NCBI GenBank assembly: GCA_004369045.1
Contig: ML213527.1
Location: 170,982 to 234,981, forward strand
Reading direction: 5' to 3'
Source: Heliocybe sulcata
Lineage: Eukaryota; Basidiomycota; Agaricomycetes; Gloeophyllales; Gloeophyllaceae
Length of the DNA: 64,000 nucleotides
The notes under the pieces are model-generated. The model was not told the DNA's origin and searched no databases. It was given only the letters and a program-made list of their open reading frames with translations. Position numbers and translations under genes: made by a program. Shown here one piece after another: positions 34,570-46,718 of this stretch. The stretch's first letter is position 1. Each line of letters opens with the position of its first letter.

Positions 34570-35568
34570 TCAAAGTGATCGCAGCACGTCCTCAGACCAT
34601 CTGCCTGTCCACCACTTGCACATCGTCTTCCGTAACCCTAAGTTCTCTCTGTTGAGGCCACTCCCACTGACCGGAAGGTTGCCCAGCCATTCGCTCTCTT
34701 CGTCACCCTCAGTCCATACCAACCCATTTCGTTCAGCTGACTGTAAGAAGCTGGTACAAACTACGGCAGCTGTGTATTTCCCTGCAGCAACGTAGGTACG
34801 CGCGGTGGGCGTCTTGCGGAGGAGCGAGACGAGGGACGTGAGAAGGTCGGAGTGAGATGCGTCGAAATGAAGAAGATCGGAGAGAAGGACGATGTCGTAT
34901 CCTGCTCTCGCGGGAGAAATGTCTCTATTTCGAACACGACATGAGCGTTTATTATACCGATGGGAAGATAACGGCGAACTGACAGAAGAGGAGAGACGTC
35001 TCGTCCCCAGTCGTAGCCTAGACAGCGAATGTCACACCCTGAAGCAACAGCACTGCGGTTCCTGTCCAAACTTTGAGAGAGGTTATGTAGAATGGCTTCG
35101 TCCGGGTAATCCGTAATTACTACGAGCGCGGGCGGCTCCGGGAGCGTCGACGCGAGTAAAGATGGCACTGCACAACCCGCGCCTAGCTCGATCACTGAAG
35201 GAGTCGGTATACCTTTGTGCATAAGTATAAACAAGATCAGACTCACTTGTTCTTCCCTTGACGGGGATTATACCTCTTTCAATATGTTCGGCGAGTAGCA
35301 ATCCCGGGGAGAAGAACTGGTCTGCCATGAGAGTATTGGCCTTGCCTATCGCGGTAAGTCACTTGAAGCTTCACTGTCATAACGTCTGGTCTTCACCTTC
35401 CCTTCCTACTTATGCAGTCCATCAGGACAGCCTTTCTCGTAGCGAAGCACTAACCCGCGGAGCCACAGTTAGGGTGAGCGGACCGTACGATATCATGCCG
35501 CTATCGTCCTCCTCTCTGCCATCTTCATGCAGTAATCGGATCGAGTCGATGAAGTCTTCGCTCGCCAT
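34570..35568 (-). CDS. EFM7: EFM7/NNT1-like class I methyltransferase (protein N-terminal/lysine)
   Basis: Predicted complement exons: 35455-35568, 35247-35340, 34984-35212, 34570-34924; 263 aa. Members of this seven-beta-strand family methylate the N-terminal Gly and Lys of translation elongation factor 1A in yeast (Efm7, formerly called nicotinamide N-methyltransferase). Seen: the N-terminus 'MISYGPLTLTVAP', then 'LMADQFFSPGLLLAEHIERG', SAM-binding motif I 'PSVIELGAGCAVPSLLAS', motif with 'VVITDYPDEAILHNL', the post-II 'YDIVLLSDLLHFDASHSDLL', and a C-terminus 'KTMCKWWTGRWSEDVLRSL' that matches the Efm7 end. The length fits. Substrate assignment is by family only. Confidence 0.82.
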
Positions 35569-36181
35569 AGTAGACTGTGAGGTCCAAATTCAAAAGACTC
35601 ATAAAATTGTGGCGGCCAATCACAAGCGCAACTATTTTTCCCACGGTGGGGTGGGTCCACCGAGGTCCACGTACGATTCGGAAAAGATCCCCATCTTCAA
35701 CTGTATACACAACTTCAGGACCGCGGCTCAAAGACGAGAACAGATACTTTGGCTAGAGCAACACCCTGTGCTTAGTCTGGAGATCTGGTTCTACAGAACC
35801 CTGCGCCGACATGTAGCGCACCGCTATGGACGGTATCGAGTCTTCCAGACTTGCGCAATAGGTGGGATGTTGTGGAATGCATCCCTATGAATCTCGCCTT
35901 TCCCTAACTGGACTCGGCGAGCAAACGGTGCCCGCAAGTCTACCTGGTTTCCATTCATGTCGACTTCATACCAACTCTCCATATGATCCGCTGAACCTTG
36001 TGTCGGGACCAGGATTAGGCCGAAGCGATAGATAAAAGACGTGGAAGTGCGCGGATGTCGCTCTCACTTACTACTCCAGTAGCATACCCGGCTTGATCAT
36101 TGTAAAAGCGGTAGGCTTGCATCTTCACTGCTATAATATTGTTGAAGTCTGATATGAGTTTGTCCCGCTTAGCACTACGAC
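35569..36181. other. Divergent intergenic region, no gene seen
   Basis: Separates the methyltransferase start (minus) from the KP4-like gene (plus) and should contain both promoters. A plus-strand open frame entering from 35258 to 35890 is antisense to the methyltransferase and has no content of its own. Confidence 0.4.
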
Positions 36182-36630
36182 ATGCATGTCAAGTTACCCG
36201 TGGCAGCCATCGTTTTTGCTAGCCTTATGCTGGTCTGTTCGTCCAAGGCTTCAAGCCTAATCTCTCCGATCCCACTGTACGGCAACAACTGCGAAGGTAG
36301 TTCAGTATGTTCTTCCTATAACATCGGCAGCGACTGTCAAGGCGGGCTGGCCCTCATAAACCAAGGTGCCACGTACAATGATCAGGCGCAATTCTCCAAT
36401 GGCCACTGCTACAGTGTGTTTCCTTCATTTACTTTCATATTAGGGAGTAACATCCTTACGTATCATACCTAGTCATATATGCCACAAACGGCGAGGGCGC
36501 TCAGCCCATCTCTGGATCGACCATCCATAGCACTGCAAGTGCTATAATCAGTAACTGTGGTCACCACTGTGGAAGTTATGGGACGAACAATTGCCCTAAT
36601 TGCCATGTGACTGTCAATTATCGTTCCTAG
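36182..36630 (+). CDS. Small secreted cysteine-rich protein, KP4 killer-toxin-like family
   Basis: Predicted join(36182..36413,36473..36630), 129 aa, one 59-nt intron. It looks whole. A signal peptide spans about residues 1-24 (MHVKLPVAAIVFASLMLVCS). The secreted part is rich in Cys, Gly, Ser and Asn, with blocks typical of the KP4 fold: 'NNCEGSSVC', 'SNGHCYIIYATNGEGAQPIS', 'IISNCGHHCGSYGTNNC' and a last beta strand 'CHVTVNY'. The family is named after a protein encoded by a dsRNA virus of Ustilago maydis; cellular copies are scattered in fungal genomes. The cysteine spacing supports the assignment, but similarity is in short blocks. Whether this copy is active is unknown. Confidence 0.68.
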
Positions 36631-37008
36631 ATTTCCGTAGCATATATGTCAGTATCGTGCAGTTGGATGTGCTGCCAGAGTCATGTTAATGGGAATATAT
36701 TGTCGACGCGTACTCTTCTCAGCGGGATGCTCACGTCGCAGACGAGCGCCAGAGTAAGATGGATGATGCGCGCGACTGAAACGGTGTCACAATGCTAGAC
36801 GGCCGTCGCGGAGAAAGCTACTGGTCACATATATTCAATTTCCCGTCGATGGTTCATATAATATACAATAAGACATGCTCCGAATCCCGGTAAGTCAAGG
36901 AAAATAGGATATGCAGTGTCCAGTTAAAGGAGGTGCGGCCAGTGAACGGGAAAGGACTAGCAGGTGAAGAACACAATAACCTATGAGCATAGTAGAGAAC
37001 GGATTTCA
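36631..37008. other. Convergent intergenic region, no gene seen
   Basis: Holds the 3' flanks of the KP4-like gene and of the F-box gene. Nothing else is visible. Confidence 0.4.
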
Positions 37009-38409
37009 TTATGAAAGCAGTGACGTCCGGGCTCGCCTTGCCTTTGTCACTGTATGCCCTTGTACACGGGACCTGCAGACAGCACCAGTTCGAACGTACC
37101 AAAGTTCCGACACTTTTCGGCAGCATTCACAGGACCGATATATCGCCACGTCGCTGAGTCGTCGAGGGCTCGAAAGGTCATTCTGGGTCGCATCTCGCGC
37201 GCGGAGCTCCCATGTTTGACGCAACTCAAGCATGGTTTGGATGGCATCGCTTGTCACGCCTACGCAAGGACCAATCCTCAGGGTCTCGAGGTTCGGGACC
37301 AAACATAACCAGCGGTCGTCCTCAACGTACCAGGGCGACAGAGCTTCGAATACGGCAGTCGTTATACAGGGATAGAAGTCCCTGCCCTCTTTTTGAACCA
37401 TGGAGAGCGATCGTAGCCCAGGAACCAGGGGGAGCGTTTCAAAAATGTCAGCGGCATTTATGATCGATGCATCCACCGAGAGTGTCTCAAGCGCACAGCC
37501 GGATCGTCGGACCAGATTAGAGAGTGCTCTGCTGGCAAAATCGGGTACGCCACAGTGCGTAGGGCGGATCTTCAAGGTACGAAGAGCAGGAAGGACCAAA
37601 CACTCCAGCAGTGTGTCGGCCAAATCAGCTCTGACCTTGAGAGCCTCCAGTCTGGGAACAGTGACCCGAGGATAATCGACGAATCTGTCCGTGTATTCAA
37701 GAGAGAGCTCGCAATAGGTGAGCTCAGTGCATTCCCCGAGAATCTGCAGACATTGGCCGGAAAAGGCACTGCAGACGAGGTGGAGACGGGTGAGGCTTTG
37801 CCAAGGGAAAGGCTCTGGCTCTGAAATGAACAGAAAACCAATGGAGTGGAGTGAGAACCGCTGAAGTCGTGGCGCGGACTCGAATACCGTGAATTCATTT
37901 GCCAGGGTGGCGCCCGAATTGACAATCCCGATCTCCAGACTTTCCAAGAGGAGTAGACTTGATGCTTGAAGGCTTCTCAATGGAGCCATGGAATCCGTAC
38001 TGCCAGCAAGATTCAGCTCACGCCAACGACTCGCGAATGGGATTAGGGCTTCAAGGCAGGGCTTAATATCGCAGCGGTTGCCCCCTGACATTAAAGAAAT
38101 CGAAAGCGGCAGCTCCCCAGAGCGAGATAGCCAAGCGAGTAGCCCACTCGAGTAGTGGAAGTGGCGCCGTGTGAGGTCAAGACAGATAGAACACCAAAGC
38201 TGGGGAGTAGCATGCGCTATGTCCCGCCAGAGACCGCATACTTGACTGACGAGCAATGGGGCCTCACTAGGGCTTGGAATGACGATGTCGCCAGCAGGAA
38301 GGCATTCTATGAATATTCGGGACATCACTTCGGGTGGCATCCTGCATATAGGAGGATTTAGTGATGGTGGGAAAGAGAGGTTAAGGCTGTTTGAGATGTC
38401 CCGGAGCAT
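37009..38409 (-). CDS. F-box protein with leucine-rich-like C-terminal region
   Basis: One open exon of 466 codons. An F-box lies near residues 20-65: 'CRMPPEVMSRIFIECLPAG', then 'SQVCGLWRDIAHATPQLWCS'. This is the usual basidiomycete type, in which the F-box binds Skp1 and recruits targets to an SCF ubiquitin ligase. The rest consists of irregular leucine-rich units ('LESLEIGIVNSGATLANEF', 'LRTLKIRPTHCGVPDFAS', 'LETLRIGPCVGVTSDAIQTM'). The C-terminus is basic. Start: the ATG at 38409 is first after no safe upstream splice, but the frame stays open upstream with coiled-coil-like sequence ('AAHLKKLQALRTT'), so the true start may be 60-100 bases earlier. Such genes are highly expanded in mushrooms; the substrate is unknown. 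Confidence 0.8.
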   Translation of the reverse strand: MLRDISNSLNLSFPPSLNPPICRMPPEVMSRIFIECLPAGDIVIPSPSEAPLLVSQVCGLWRDIAHATPQLWCSICLDLTRRHFHYSSGLLAWLSRSGELPLSISLMSGGNRCDIKPCLEALIPFASRWRELNLAGSTDSMAPLRSLQASSLLLLESLEIGIVNSGATLANEFTVFESAPRLQRFSLHSIGFLFISEPEPFPWQSLTRLHLVCSAFSGQCLQILGECTELTYCELSLEYTDRFVDYPRVTVPRLEALKVRADLADTLLECLVLPALRTLKIRPTHCGVPDFASRALSNLVRRSGCALETLSVDASIINAADIFETLPLVPGLRSLSMVQKEGRDFYPCITTAVFEALSPWYVEDDRWLCLVPNLETLRIGPCVGVTSDAIQTMLELRQTWELRARDATQNDLSSPRRLSDVAIYRSCECCRKVSELWYVRTGAVCRSRVQGHTVTKARRARTSLLS

Positions 38410-39267
38410 AGTGGTGCGTAGAGCCTGCAGCTTCTTGAGATGTGCTGCCGTAGTTGATGATAATGTAGTCAGTACCTATCCATTAGCAAAGTCGGTAACC
38501 TGGTAGCTCACCAGAGGATGATGATTTACTCCGTATGACGCGTGAAATATATCAGATGTAGTTCGTTAATTCAAGCTCACCCTCCTTCCGACGTTGTGCT
38601 TATATATCACGGAGGCCGAGCCACCGCTTTGGCCGTGCCACTGCTTTGGCTCGCCGAGTGGCACCAGCATAGGTGCAGCGGTCAAAGTGCGACGCGGGCC
38701 ACATCCACTTTAGAGGTCAAAGCATTTTCCTGACGGCCTTCAAGACACCATCATGTGGTCCCAAGGGGCATGCCAGGTAGGCTGAACCGGAGGAAGTTTT
38801 GGATGGATCTCACCATGCCGATCGCGGTCCGAATACTGGTTGCCTGGAGAGGGAAGCTATTCGAATCGATATCAAGCATATTTCTAGGACATCGCACTTT
38901 GGGCATTGCTATTCGGCGCGGCCCTTTCGTCCTTGTCTTCACGTTCCAGAACAGTATCTCGCCCACATGGGATCCAACGAGATCCGCTACGTCCTGAAGC
39001 ATACGGTTATTTAAGTCGTAAGGTATCAACAGCAGGTAAACCGCGAACCTTCATATACATATGCCATCGTACACTGTAATACCTTGCCAGACTGATGTTA
39101 CACAAAGTTACGGTATGTAGGTGTGTCCAAAGGTGGCATGTAATCGGAGTTTGAAATATATATTTCATTGTGGCACAAGCACCCATGCCGTACATGCGGT
39201 CGCTTCTTCTCAACGTTCAACACCGGATACTGCGCACTCGAAGACGGACAATGGTTTAGAGGTGGCC
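38410..39267. other. Divergent intergenic region, no gene seen
   Basis: Separates the F-box gene (minus) from the PHD-finger gene (plus). A TATATAAG on the minus strand at about 38600-38607 may be the F-box gene promoter and would allow a 5' leader of about 150 bases. Small open frames at 38751-39029 have no recognisable content. Confidence 0.4.
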
Positions 39268-40804
39268 ATGGATACCAGCAGGAACGGAGGCATCTCGCAC
39301 GCCGCCCCTTCTCCAAAAACCAGGATAAAATCAGGCTCCATCCAACAATCCGCGGACCTGGTCATCGAGCTCATTGAACGCGAGAAGGCAAAAGCGGTTG
39401 AACAGATCCGCAGAGAGTATCTGGAACTCGACAAGAGGTTCACAGAATTCCGCCTAGCGAGCAATGGCACCATGAGGACGGCCCTGGATAGGTCTCAGGC
39501 GTGGTCGCGGGCTATACAGCAAGCGAGACATGAGTCGGACGGATGCCGAGAGGTGCTGACGAGGTTGAAGTGTATTGTTAGAGGTGAGTACGCCTGTCCT
39601 TTACGGAGAGGCTTGCGTATGTCTTATGTCGTGGCACTGGTGTGATTGAAGAATCCCCGGCTACCCAGGCTATATTGAAAGAGCGAAATATCTGCTCTGC
39701 TAACGAGCTGGACCTCATAGTTCTGCTCCCGGAGATATTGAATCTCTACCAAAAGAGTCAAACCGACCTCCTCGCCTCTCAACAGAAGTGTGCTGAGTTG
39801 AGGAGGGAGCGAGATTCCGATATTCATCGGCTGAACAGAAAGTTGTTGGAATTGCAGGAGCAATTTGACGCTCTCCGAGAATCTACTGCATTTGAGGATG
39901 CCGTATCCGGTATGCCCTGTACTCTCCGCATATATCCATGTACTCATGCTACGACGCTAGAATTGGACTCGCGGAAAGTACCGAGCTCAGACCGTTCAGC
40001 TTCAGAATCGTGCTCAAACTCTCCCGAGATACCATTGAGACAGATATCACGCAGTACGCATACCATTCGCAATCTAACTCATGCGGATTCATATATGTTG
40101 CGCACCCAGACGCGTCAACCCCTCGAACTACTGATTGCACAGATGTGCACGATACGAGTCCTCTGAATCTGACACTATTAAACCACATTCAGCATCGCTC
40201 TTCGGGACCAAATGATAGCTCTCGCCCTACCCCTTCTACTGGCATTCTCTTCGAGGCCCAGTCTGCACATCTGAAAAGTGAGCAGTTATCACCTACCGTT
40301 AAAAGACAGCATACTCTGCCAGCAAAGCCAGAATGGGTGGACTCTGTCGCTTATCTCAGCCAACCGTCGAAAGGCCGCCTTAGTCTCACAGAACTGCGTG
40401 CCCTCATCTCTCAGAAAAAGGCTACGAGACCAACCCAGGAACCTGATACCCCCCACGTTGTGCAGTCCTCCAGCAGTCAAGCCACACCTGCGTCTGGTGT
40501 GCCGGTCACTTTGCCCATTTCAGATGGCGTCGGGGCCACCGCGCCTGAGGTTGACTTGAGGCGCTATTGTCTCTGCAATCAGTTAGCGTATGGCGAGATG
40601 GTCGCCTGTGAGGGTGAGGGCTGTCGTCAGGAATGGGTGAGTGGCCCAGGCTCTCCCCTCACCCTCGCGTCTGCTAACTCGCCGATTTTACAGTTTCATC
40701 TCGCTTGCGTCGGTCTGACCGTTGCGCCAGAGGGAACTTGGAAGTGCTTTGAATGTTCGGGTGCTTCGGCATCTATGGATCCTCAATTGCTCTCAACCGC
40801 TTGA
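39268..40804 (+). CDS. PHD-finger protein of ING type with N-terminal coiled coil
   Basis: Predicted join(39268..39583,39652..39909,39961..40053,40110..40636,40694..40804), 434 aa. The C-terminal PHD finger reads 'RRYCLCNQLAYGEMVACEGE', then 'GCRQEWFHLACVGL' and 'GTWKCFECS': Cys4-His-Cys3, as in ING/Yng proteins, which read H3K4 trimethylation within histone acetyltransferase or deacetylase complexes. The residues that cage the methyl-lysine in ING fingers (Tyr of YCLC, the acidic loop, Trp of EW) are present. The N-terminal half is helical and coiled-coil-like ('IELIEREKAKAVEQIRREYL', 'RRERDSDIHRLNRKLLELQE') and is not a clear ING N-domain. The middle is Ser/Thr/Pro-rich. Exon 3-4 borders were set by phase. 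The PHD call is firm; the complex is unknown. Confidence 0.82.
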
Positions 40805-41285
40805 ACATCGATTCCGTCTCAGTTGTTTCGCTATGTGCTGCTTTTGCTTTCGCCGCTTTCTTAGTCTGATATATGGTTATCTTCAACTCATATAGAGTTT
40901 AGTCTTTTACTACTTGTACATTTAAGAAACAGAGCAGCCTTTCTAGGAGAGACCCACCCCAAGGTCCAGCCCAAGAACTTTAAAGCATCAGGCAGTCCGC
41001 GACGGCCGGGTCCGGAGCCGAGCCGCCGGCCGCGTGTTTGAGTGGCTGGGAGTCTCGTGTTTCCCTCTCCGTCGCCACAATACACCGTCCGCCATTGTTT
41101 CCCGGTTCTGGACACCGCCGTCATCGCCAACCACGACGACGAGCCCTTGGGCAGCTCTGCTGGCAGGGGTCTGAACCAGGACTCACCCACCGCTTACACC
41201 GTTACCAGATACAGATCGATACGCTTGCCAAACAGACGCGGTCCGAGGACACACATCAGTAGCACGCTCTGCGCGTTGCGCAAGC
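40805..41285. other. Intergenic region, no gene seen
   Basis: Tail of the PHD-finger gene and promoter of the Num1-like gene. Open frames across 40888-41350 have no content. Confidence 0.4.
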
Positions 41286-44200
41286 ATGGCCTACCTCGCG
41301 GATGGCGCCGACGTCTCCTCCGCACTGTCAACTCTCTCGTCTCCCCATGACATGCTCTCCCATTTTCAACGCCTTCTCGAACTCAAGGAAAAGCAACTCA
41401 ACCATGCGGCCACTCTCGGGCAGCGCATCCTGGACCAGCGGACGGAGTTTGAGGACAAGGTGAAGGCGCTGGAGGAGATGGAGGCGGGCAAGCCGGATGG
41501 CGATGATCTGGATGCGGAGCGAAGAGAGAAGTACCGCGAGCTTGCGGAGATGATCAAGGCCTGGGACGACGAGAACGCGCAGCTGTCGCATGCCTTTGGC
41601 AGTCAGGTGCGTTTGCTGTGCTCGTCTCGGCTGTCTACCTCATATCGCCGCAGCGGATCATCGACGGGGCCGCGCCGCCGTCACCGCCCTTGCCGACGAC
41701 GGCGTTGCCGCGGGAAGAGCCAGAGAAGTCGCCCGCCCCTGCTGGGCAATCCGGTGCGCAGTCGAGGCGGGCACGAAATGCTGCTCACCGCCAGGAGGAT
41801 GTCGGTGCGTCCTGATACGGTGTCCCCAAAACGTCGCTGACACCCTATCAGATTTCGCGTTCGAGATCGGGAGCGGCCTCTTGACGGAGGTTCGCCGACT
41901 GCAGGCGCTTCTCGCTGAGCGGGACAAGGCTCTCCTGGAGATGAAGGCGGAGCGGGACGATCTGGAAAGGACGATCGAGAATCTGCGCACTGGTCTTAGG
42001 CAGCAAGAGCAGAGCGCTGGTATGTGATCGTCCATGCCCACCCTATCTAACCTAACTCGTCTACAGAGAAGTACAAGGAAGAGAACTGGAACCTCGAAGT
42101 TACACTCCAAGAGATCCGAGCTCAGCACGCCGAATCCCAAGCCGACGTTCAGCGCCTCGAGGGCGAGCACAAGCGTCTCACGAAGCAGCTTAACACGTCC
42201 CGCGACACGGCCGAACAGCACAAGAACGAGGCCGAGCGTCAGAGGATCGCGTATGACGAGCTCAAGGCGAAGCATGAGACGGACATTGCGCATGCGCGGA
42301 AGAGCGCCGCGGGGCTACAGCGCGAGAAGGCAGACTTGCAGCAGGCAATCGAGAATATGAAAGCGGAGGCTGCTCGCGCTGCAAAAAAACTGCCGAGGTT
42401 TGGTTCCGCCACGCCGAACGGGGTCGATGAGAGCCAGCTAAGCACCCCCGGACCGAAGGAGGAGGAGGACGTCTTTGGTACTACGGGCGGGGCGTCTGCG
42501 AGGAACAAGAAGTACGACGCCTCTGGACTGTTCGGTGATAGCTTGGACGGCGAGTTCGACGATTCCCCTGATCCATCACCTTCGCGACCATTCAAGGCTG
42601 CCAATCATCCTGCGAACGAGATGGAGGCGCTGCAGCAGCGGCTTGCTCATGCGCAGAGGCAGATCAATACCCTAAAGGCTACCGTGCAGAGGGAGAAGGA
42701 GATGCGTATAGATTACAAGAGAAGGTTGGAGGCCTCTGGTCAAAAGGTAGAGGACGAGGAGCCAGAAGAGGAGGAGGAGGAAGTTGTAATTGAAGATGCG
42801 GCAGAGGTATCGAAGCCAAAGCGGTCGATGCCTTTCCGTCTGGTTGGCAGAGGGCGCGGACGAGGTCGTGGTCGTGGCGGGCTTACCCTTGCCCAGCGGC
42901 TCGGTCTAGCAGCAAAGAATCCGTCGTCCGATGTCGAGGACGAAGACGACTTTAAGAATGAGATTCCTGCTACTGCTCCCCCGGTTCCCGGACTACCTAC
43001 CAAATTCCGACCAGACACTGAAGACTCAGACGAAGAAGTCACGAGCCCCGTCCAAGAACCGACATCCCCTACGCCTTCGAATCGTGCCAGCATCGACGGT
43101 ATGGACCCCGCGTTCGCGAATATTCTCCGTCGGTCATCGTCCGCAGGCTCTTTGCCTAACCAGTCCAGCCCGCTCCGACAGTCCGTAGCTGCGAGTAGAG
43201 GTCGCGGTGGTACCATTGGCCGGCGTGCAAGAGGAGGTCATGCATTCCAGGAGGGGAGGCCTCCGTCTCTCATTGGACCAGCTGAGGCCTTGGCGGCTGA
43301 GCTCGGTATTGCACCTTCGACTTCTGGTGATCCTTCTGTGCTCGAAGTGCCCGAACCGGAAGTCGAGACCGCCGAGTTTGGCACCCAGACTGAGCCTGAG
43401 CGAGTTCCTGAGCCTCCAGCACCTGCGCCTGTTGTCAAACCTGAGATTGCGGAGATTGCTATCCAGGCTGAACCGGAGCCTGTGCCCGAACCGGAACCTG
43501 TTCCTGAGATTGTGCGACTTGAGGCGGCAATGCAGACAGATGCAGAGCTGGTCGCAGAGCGCGGGGATATGGCTATCCAGCATGATACCGCTCCCGTCGT
43601 TCTGCCTTCTCGCTCGCAGGGCGTCGAGGCTGTTGAGTTTCCTCCATCCCTGGTGCAAGCTGAGGTGCAGGCGTCCACGGAGACTACTGATGCGGACACG
43701 CAAACACTATCGCCTCGGACCTCTGTGAATGGTGTGTTCGCGCCCGCCGATTTTGAGAGGGACAGGCGGGACACCATCACTAAAGCGAATGCATCTGTGT
43801 TCTCGCGCGAGTCTGGTGGAGATGGTACAGTTCGCGGCAAGACTCTCTCTAGGATTGTCACCGCACCTTCCGAGCAGGAGTACGACGACGCAGCGACCGA
43901 GACTGGTGCCGAGACGGACACGGATGCGGAGCAGTACGAGGATGCTAGACAGAGCATCGTGCTGACGACACCCAGCCAGACGAACGAGGACTTCCACTCG
44001 ATTTACACGGTCACTGACAACGATTACCCTGATACTGACGATGACTTTGAGAGTATTAAGGCTTCTCGTCTGCCAAGTCATCAAGCGACTGCGACATCCT
44101 CATCTCAACAATTGCCGTCGGCTCCGGCTCCTGCGTACGAGTCCGTGGGTGTGCTGGCGGAGGAGCCCGAGCATCCTGAGACGCCGAAGCCAGAGCTCAA

Positions 44201-46376
44201 GGAGATGTCTATCCAGACTGATGAGTGGGTGCCTCCAGCACCTGCTCCGGTTCCAGCATCTGCTTCAGTGACTGCAGTCGCTGCTCCCACCCCTGCCGCT
44301 TCTACAAGTCCAGCGCAGCTCACTACCACACTCCCGATTGCTTCCATGGCTCCTGTCTCGCCTGTCGCACCACAGACTCCCGGAGCTCCGCCCACTGTCT
44401 ATCGTGTGGGCCAAACTCCTTCGCAGCAGTCGCAGCAGTTCCACTTCGTCTCCCCGCCCCCGTCCGCCGGTCCTTCAACGGCTACCATGCAGGTCTCAGT
44501 GCCCCAGGCTCCCAGTACCCCCATGCGCGATATCAACAACCTTCCCCGGCCGCGAACTTCACAGTCAGACAGGCGACGTTCCATCGAGTCTACCTTGTCA
44601 TCCGTTTTTGATGATGTGCCCGCCCGCTCAAGAGCTCCCTCTGCGACGGGTGGTTCGCCTGCCGTGGATAAGTCCCGGCCGCCAATGATGATGCTGCCGC
44701 CACCTCCCCGTCAACCGCCACCACCCGGTAGTATGCCCCCTCCATCTTTCATTCCCGAGAGAAGGATAGCAACTTCGATATCGTCTCGAGAAATGCCCCC
44801 GCCGCGACCGACGTCCCCTCCGCCTTCCGAGCTCATCCAGAGGGCGACCACACCGACCGTGGGGACAGGTCTCTCTGTCCCTGGTCGCGCAGCCTATGGC
44901 CCGAGGCAACATGGATCCAGTCTGCCGCCCCAAGCTATTGGCCAAAGACCTTCCACGACAAGTTTCAGATCCGCAGCCAATGCCATCAATCACATTCAAC
45001 AGACATCCAGTCCTTCCGCCCTCGCGACTTTCGGAAGGAGGGAGTTGTCCACGACTTCCTTGTTGTCCGACAGAAGCATGGGCTCCGCCCGCTCTTCGAT
45101 GTCTTCGGACCACTATGTGGAGCGCTCGCAGATAAACTCGACGTCTCTGACTCCGAATCATAACGGTGTAGGCGATACTATAATGCATAACGGAGCTCCC
45201 ACGGATCCTGCTGTCATCCATGCTATCACTCAGACTATGATTGGTGAGTTCCTGTACAAGTACACTCGCCGGACAATCGGCAAGGGCTACGGCGAGCGAA
45301 GGCATCGTCGCTTCTTCTGGGTGCACCCTTATACGAGAACTTTGTACTGGAGTTCTGCTGATCCGACCTCGTCGAATGTCACTGAGTCCAGTGCCAAGAG
45401 CGGTAAGTCTATAGTGATGTACTCTGTACGATAAGCTAATGCTTGATGTTGTTACAGCGTATATTGAGGGGGTTCGGTCAATCCTCGATCCCAATCCTAT
45501 GCCTCCCGGTCTCTACCAGTATAGCGTCATCGTTTCGACACCACAGCGAGAGATGAAGTTCACTGCCCCTACCAAGGAACGACACGACGTGTGGTACAAT
45601 GTGCGTTATGACTAATAAGCGGCTGCCCCATTCGCTGAAGGATGTGTCTATAGGCCTTGAAGTATCTTCTCTCTCGACCAAGCTCAATGGCTGTGTCTTC
45701 ACCTGCTCAGATGGCCAATGGAATGGCGCCTAGCATGGGTGCACCAATCAGCCCCATGTCAGGTCAAACAGACTTGCCTGACGTCTCAGGAAGTGATCAC
45801 CAGAACCCCCTCATGCAGGGTAGTCCTCATAGCTACCGGAGTGTACGTAGCGGCAGGACAGAGGCCAGTGGCGAATCGTCGTATCATCATACCCCAAGAG
45901 GAAGACGGAGTCACTCCCAGCTTTCATCTCGTGGTTCTATCATGCGCGCTGGTACTCCCGCAGCGGAGTATCTCCGGTGGTCTGGGGAGCCTCACAGCCC
46001 TTCGAAATCTGCTGATGGCCAGGAGGACGACGTTCAGCTTGATTTCGAGCTGCACGACGAAACTATGTCTGATAGTGGATTCGAAGGCCTAGAGAATGTG
46101 CGCGCTTGCTGTGACGGCCGACATACTGTAGGTCGCAATGGCCACCATCACCATCACCACGACCACGCGGCGAGTCAGCCAGATCCTGCAGCTGTGAATC
46201 GACCGACTTCCCCAACTTGGTCGTTCCGATCAAGAAGGAGCAGTTCGATGTCGAGAGACACCAAGAGTCGCTTTACTTGGGGACGAGAGGATGGAAAACT
46301 TAAATTCGGCTCACGGCGGTCTGTGAGGACCTCCTCATCTGCTATCCAGGTGCCAAATGGGGCGCAGGAGCAGTAG
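41286..46376 (+). CDS. Num1/Mcp5/ApsA-like cortical anchor with C-terminal PH domain
   Basis: Predicted join(41286..41606,41654..41753,41852..42019,42067..45402,45458..45600,45654..46376), 1596 aa. Num1-type proteins bind the plasma membrane and anchor dynein and mitochondria, for nuclear migration and spindle positioning. Seen: an N-terminal coiled coil (residues ~20-350, e.g. 'LAERDKALLEMKAERDDLER'), an acidic stretch, an RG run (~residue 460), and a Pro/Glu-rich region with a recurring short motif around Gln-Thr-Asp/Glu, last as 'MSIQTDEW'. Near residues 1290-1400 is the Mcp5-type PH domain: 'TQTMIGEFLYKYTRRTIGKG', 'HRRFFWVHPYTRTLYWSS', 'YIEGVRSILDPNPMPPGLYQ', 'FTAPTKERHDVWYNALKYLL'. A His-rich run (GHHHHHHDH) lies near the C-terminus. 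The PH domain makes the family call secure. Confidence 0.9.
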
Positions 46377-46718
46377 TAATCTTTGCCTTTCGCTTGGAAT
46401 CTACATTGCCAGTTGCTTATTTTCGAGCCCTTACGGTAAGGGCCTTACCATCTAATTTTGCGTACACCACCTACACTCCTTTTCCTAATGACCGCCTGTT
46501 TATGACCTCCGTTTTACGATCGGATTCTATCTTGGAAGCAGATACTTCTGTTGTGGATATGCCTATACATAAGACCAAATCAAGTCACTCCTTCACCTTG
46601 CCATAACATCAAATATCGTCGCTACCACGGTGACCCTCGGAAGCTAGAAGGACCAGAGATGCTCCCGCCATTGGTGAGCTACGGGGCGACGTTTGAGTGC
46701 ATGCGTACGCTCAGGAGC
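46377..46718. other. Convergent intergenic region, no gene seen
   Basis: Lies between the stop codons of the Num1-like gene and SEC24. It should contain both 3' ends; no gene is visible. Confidence 0.4.

Noticed and set aside
44628-45494. 288-codon minus-strand open frame
   Set aside because: It is antisense to the PH-domain end of the Num1-like gene, and its Arg-rich content reflects the sense codons.
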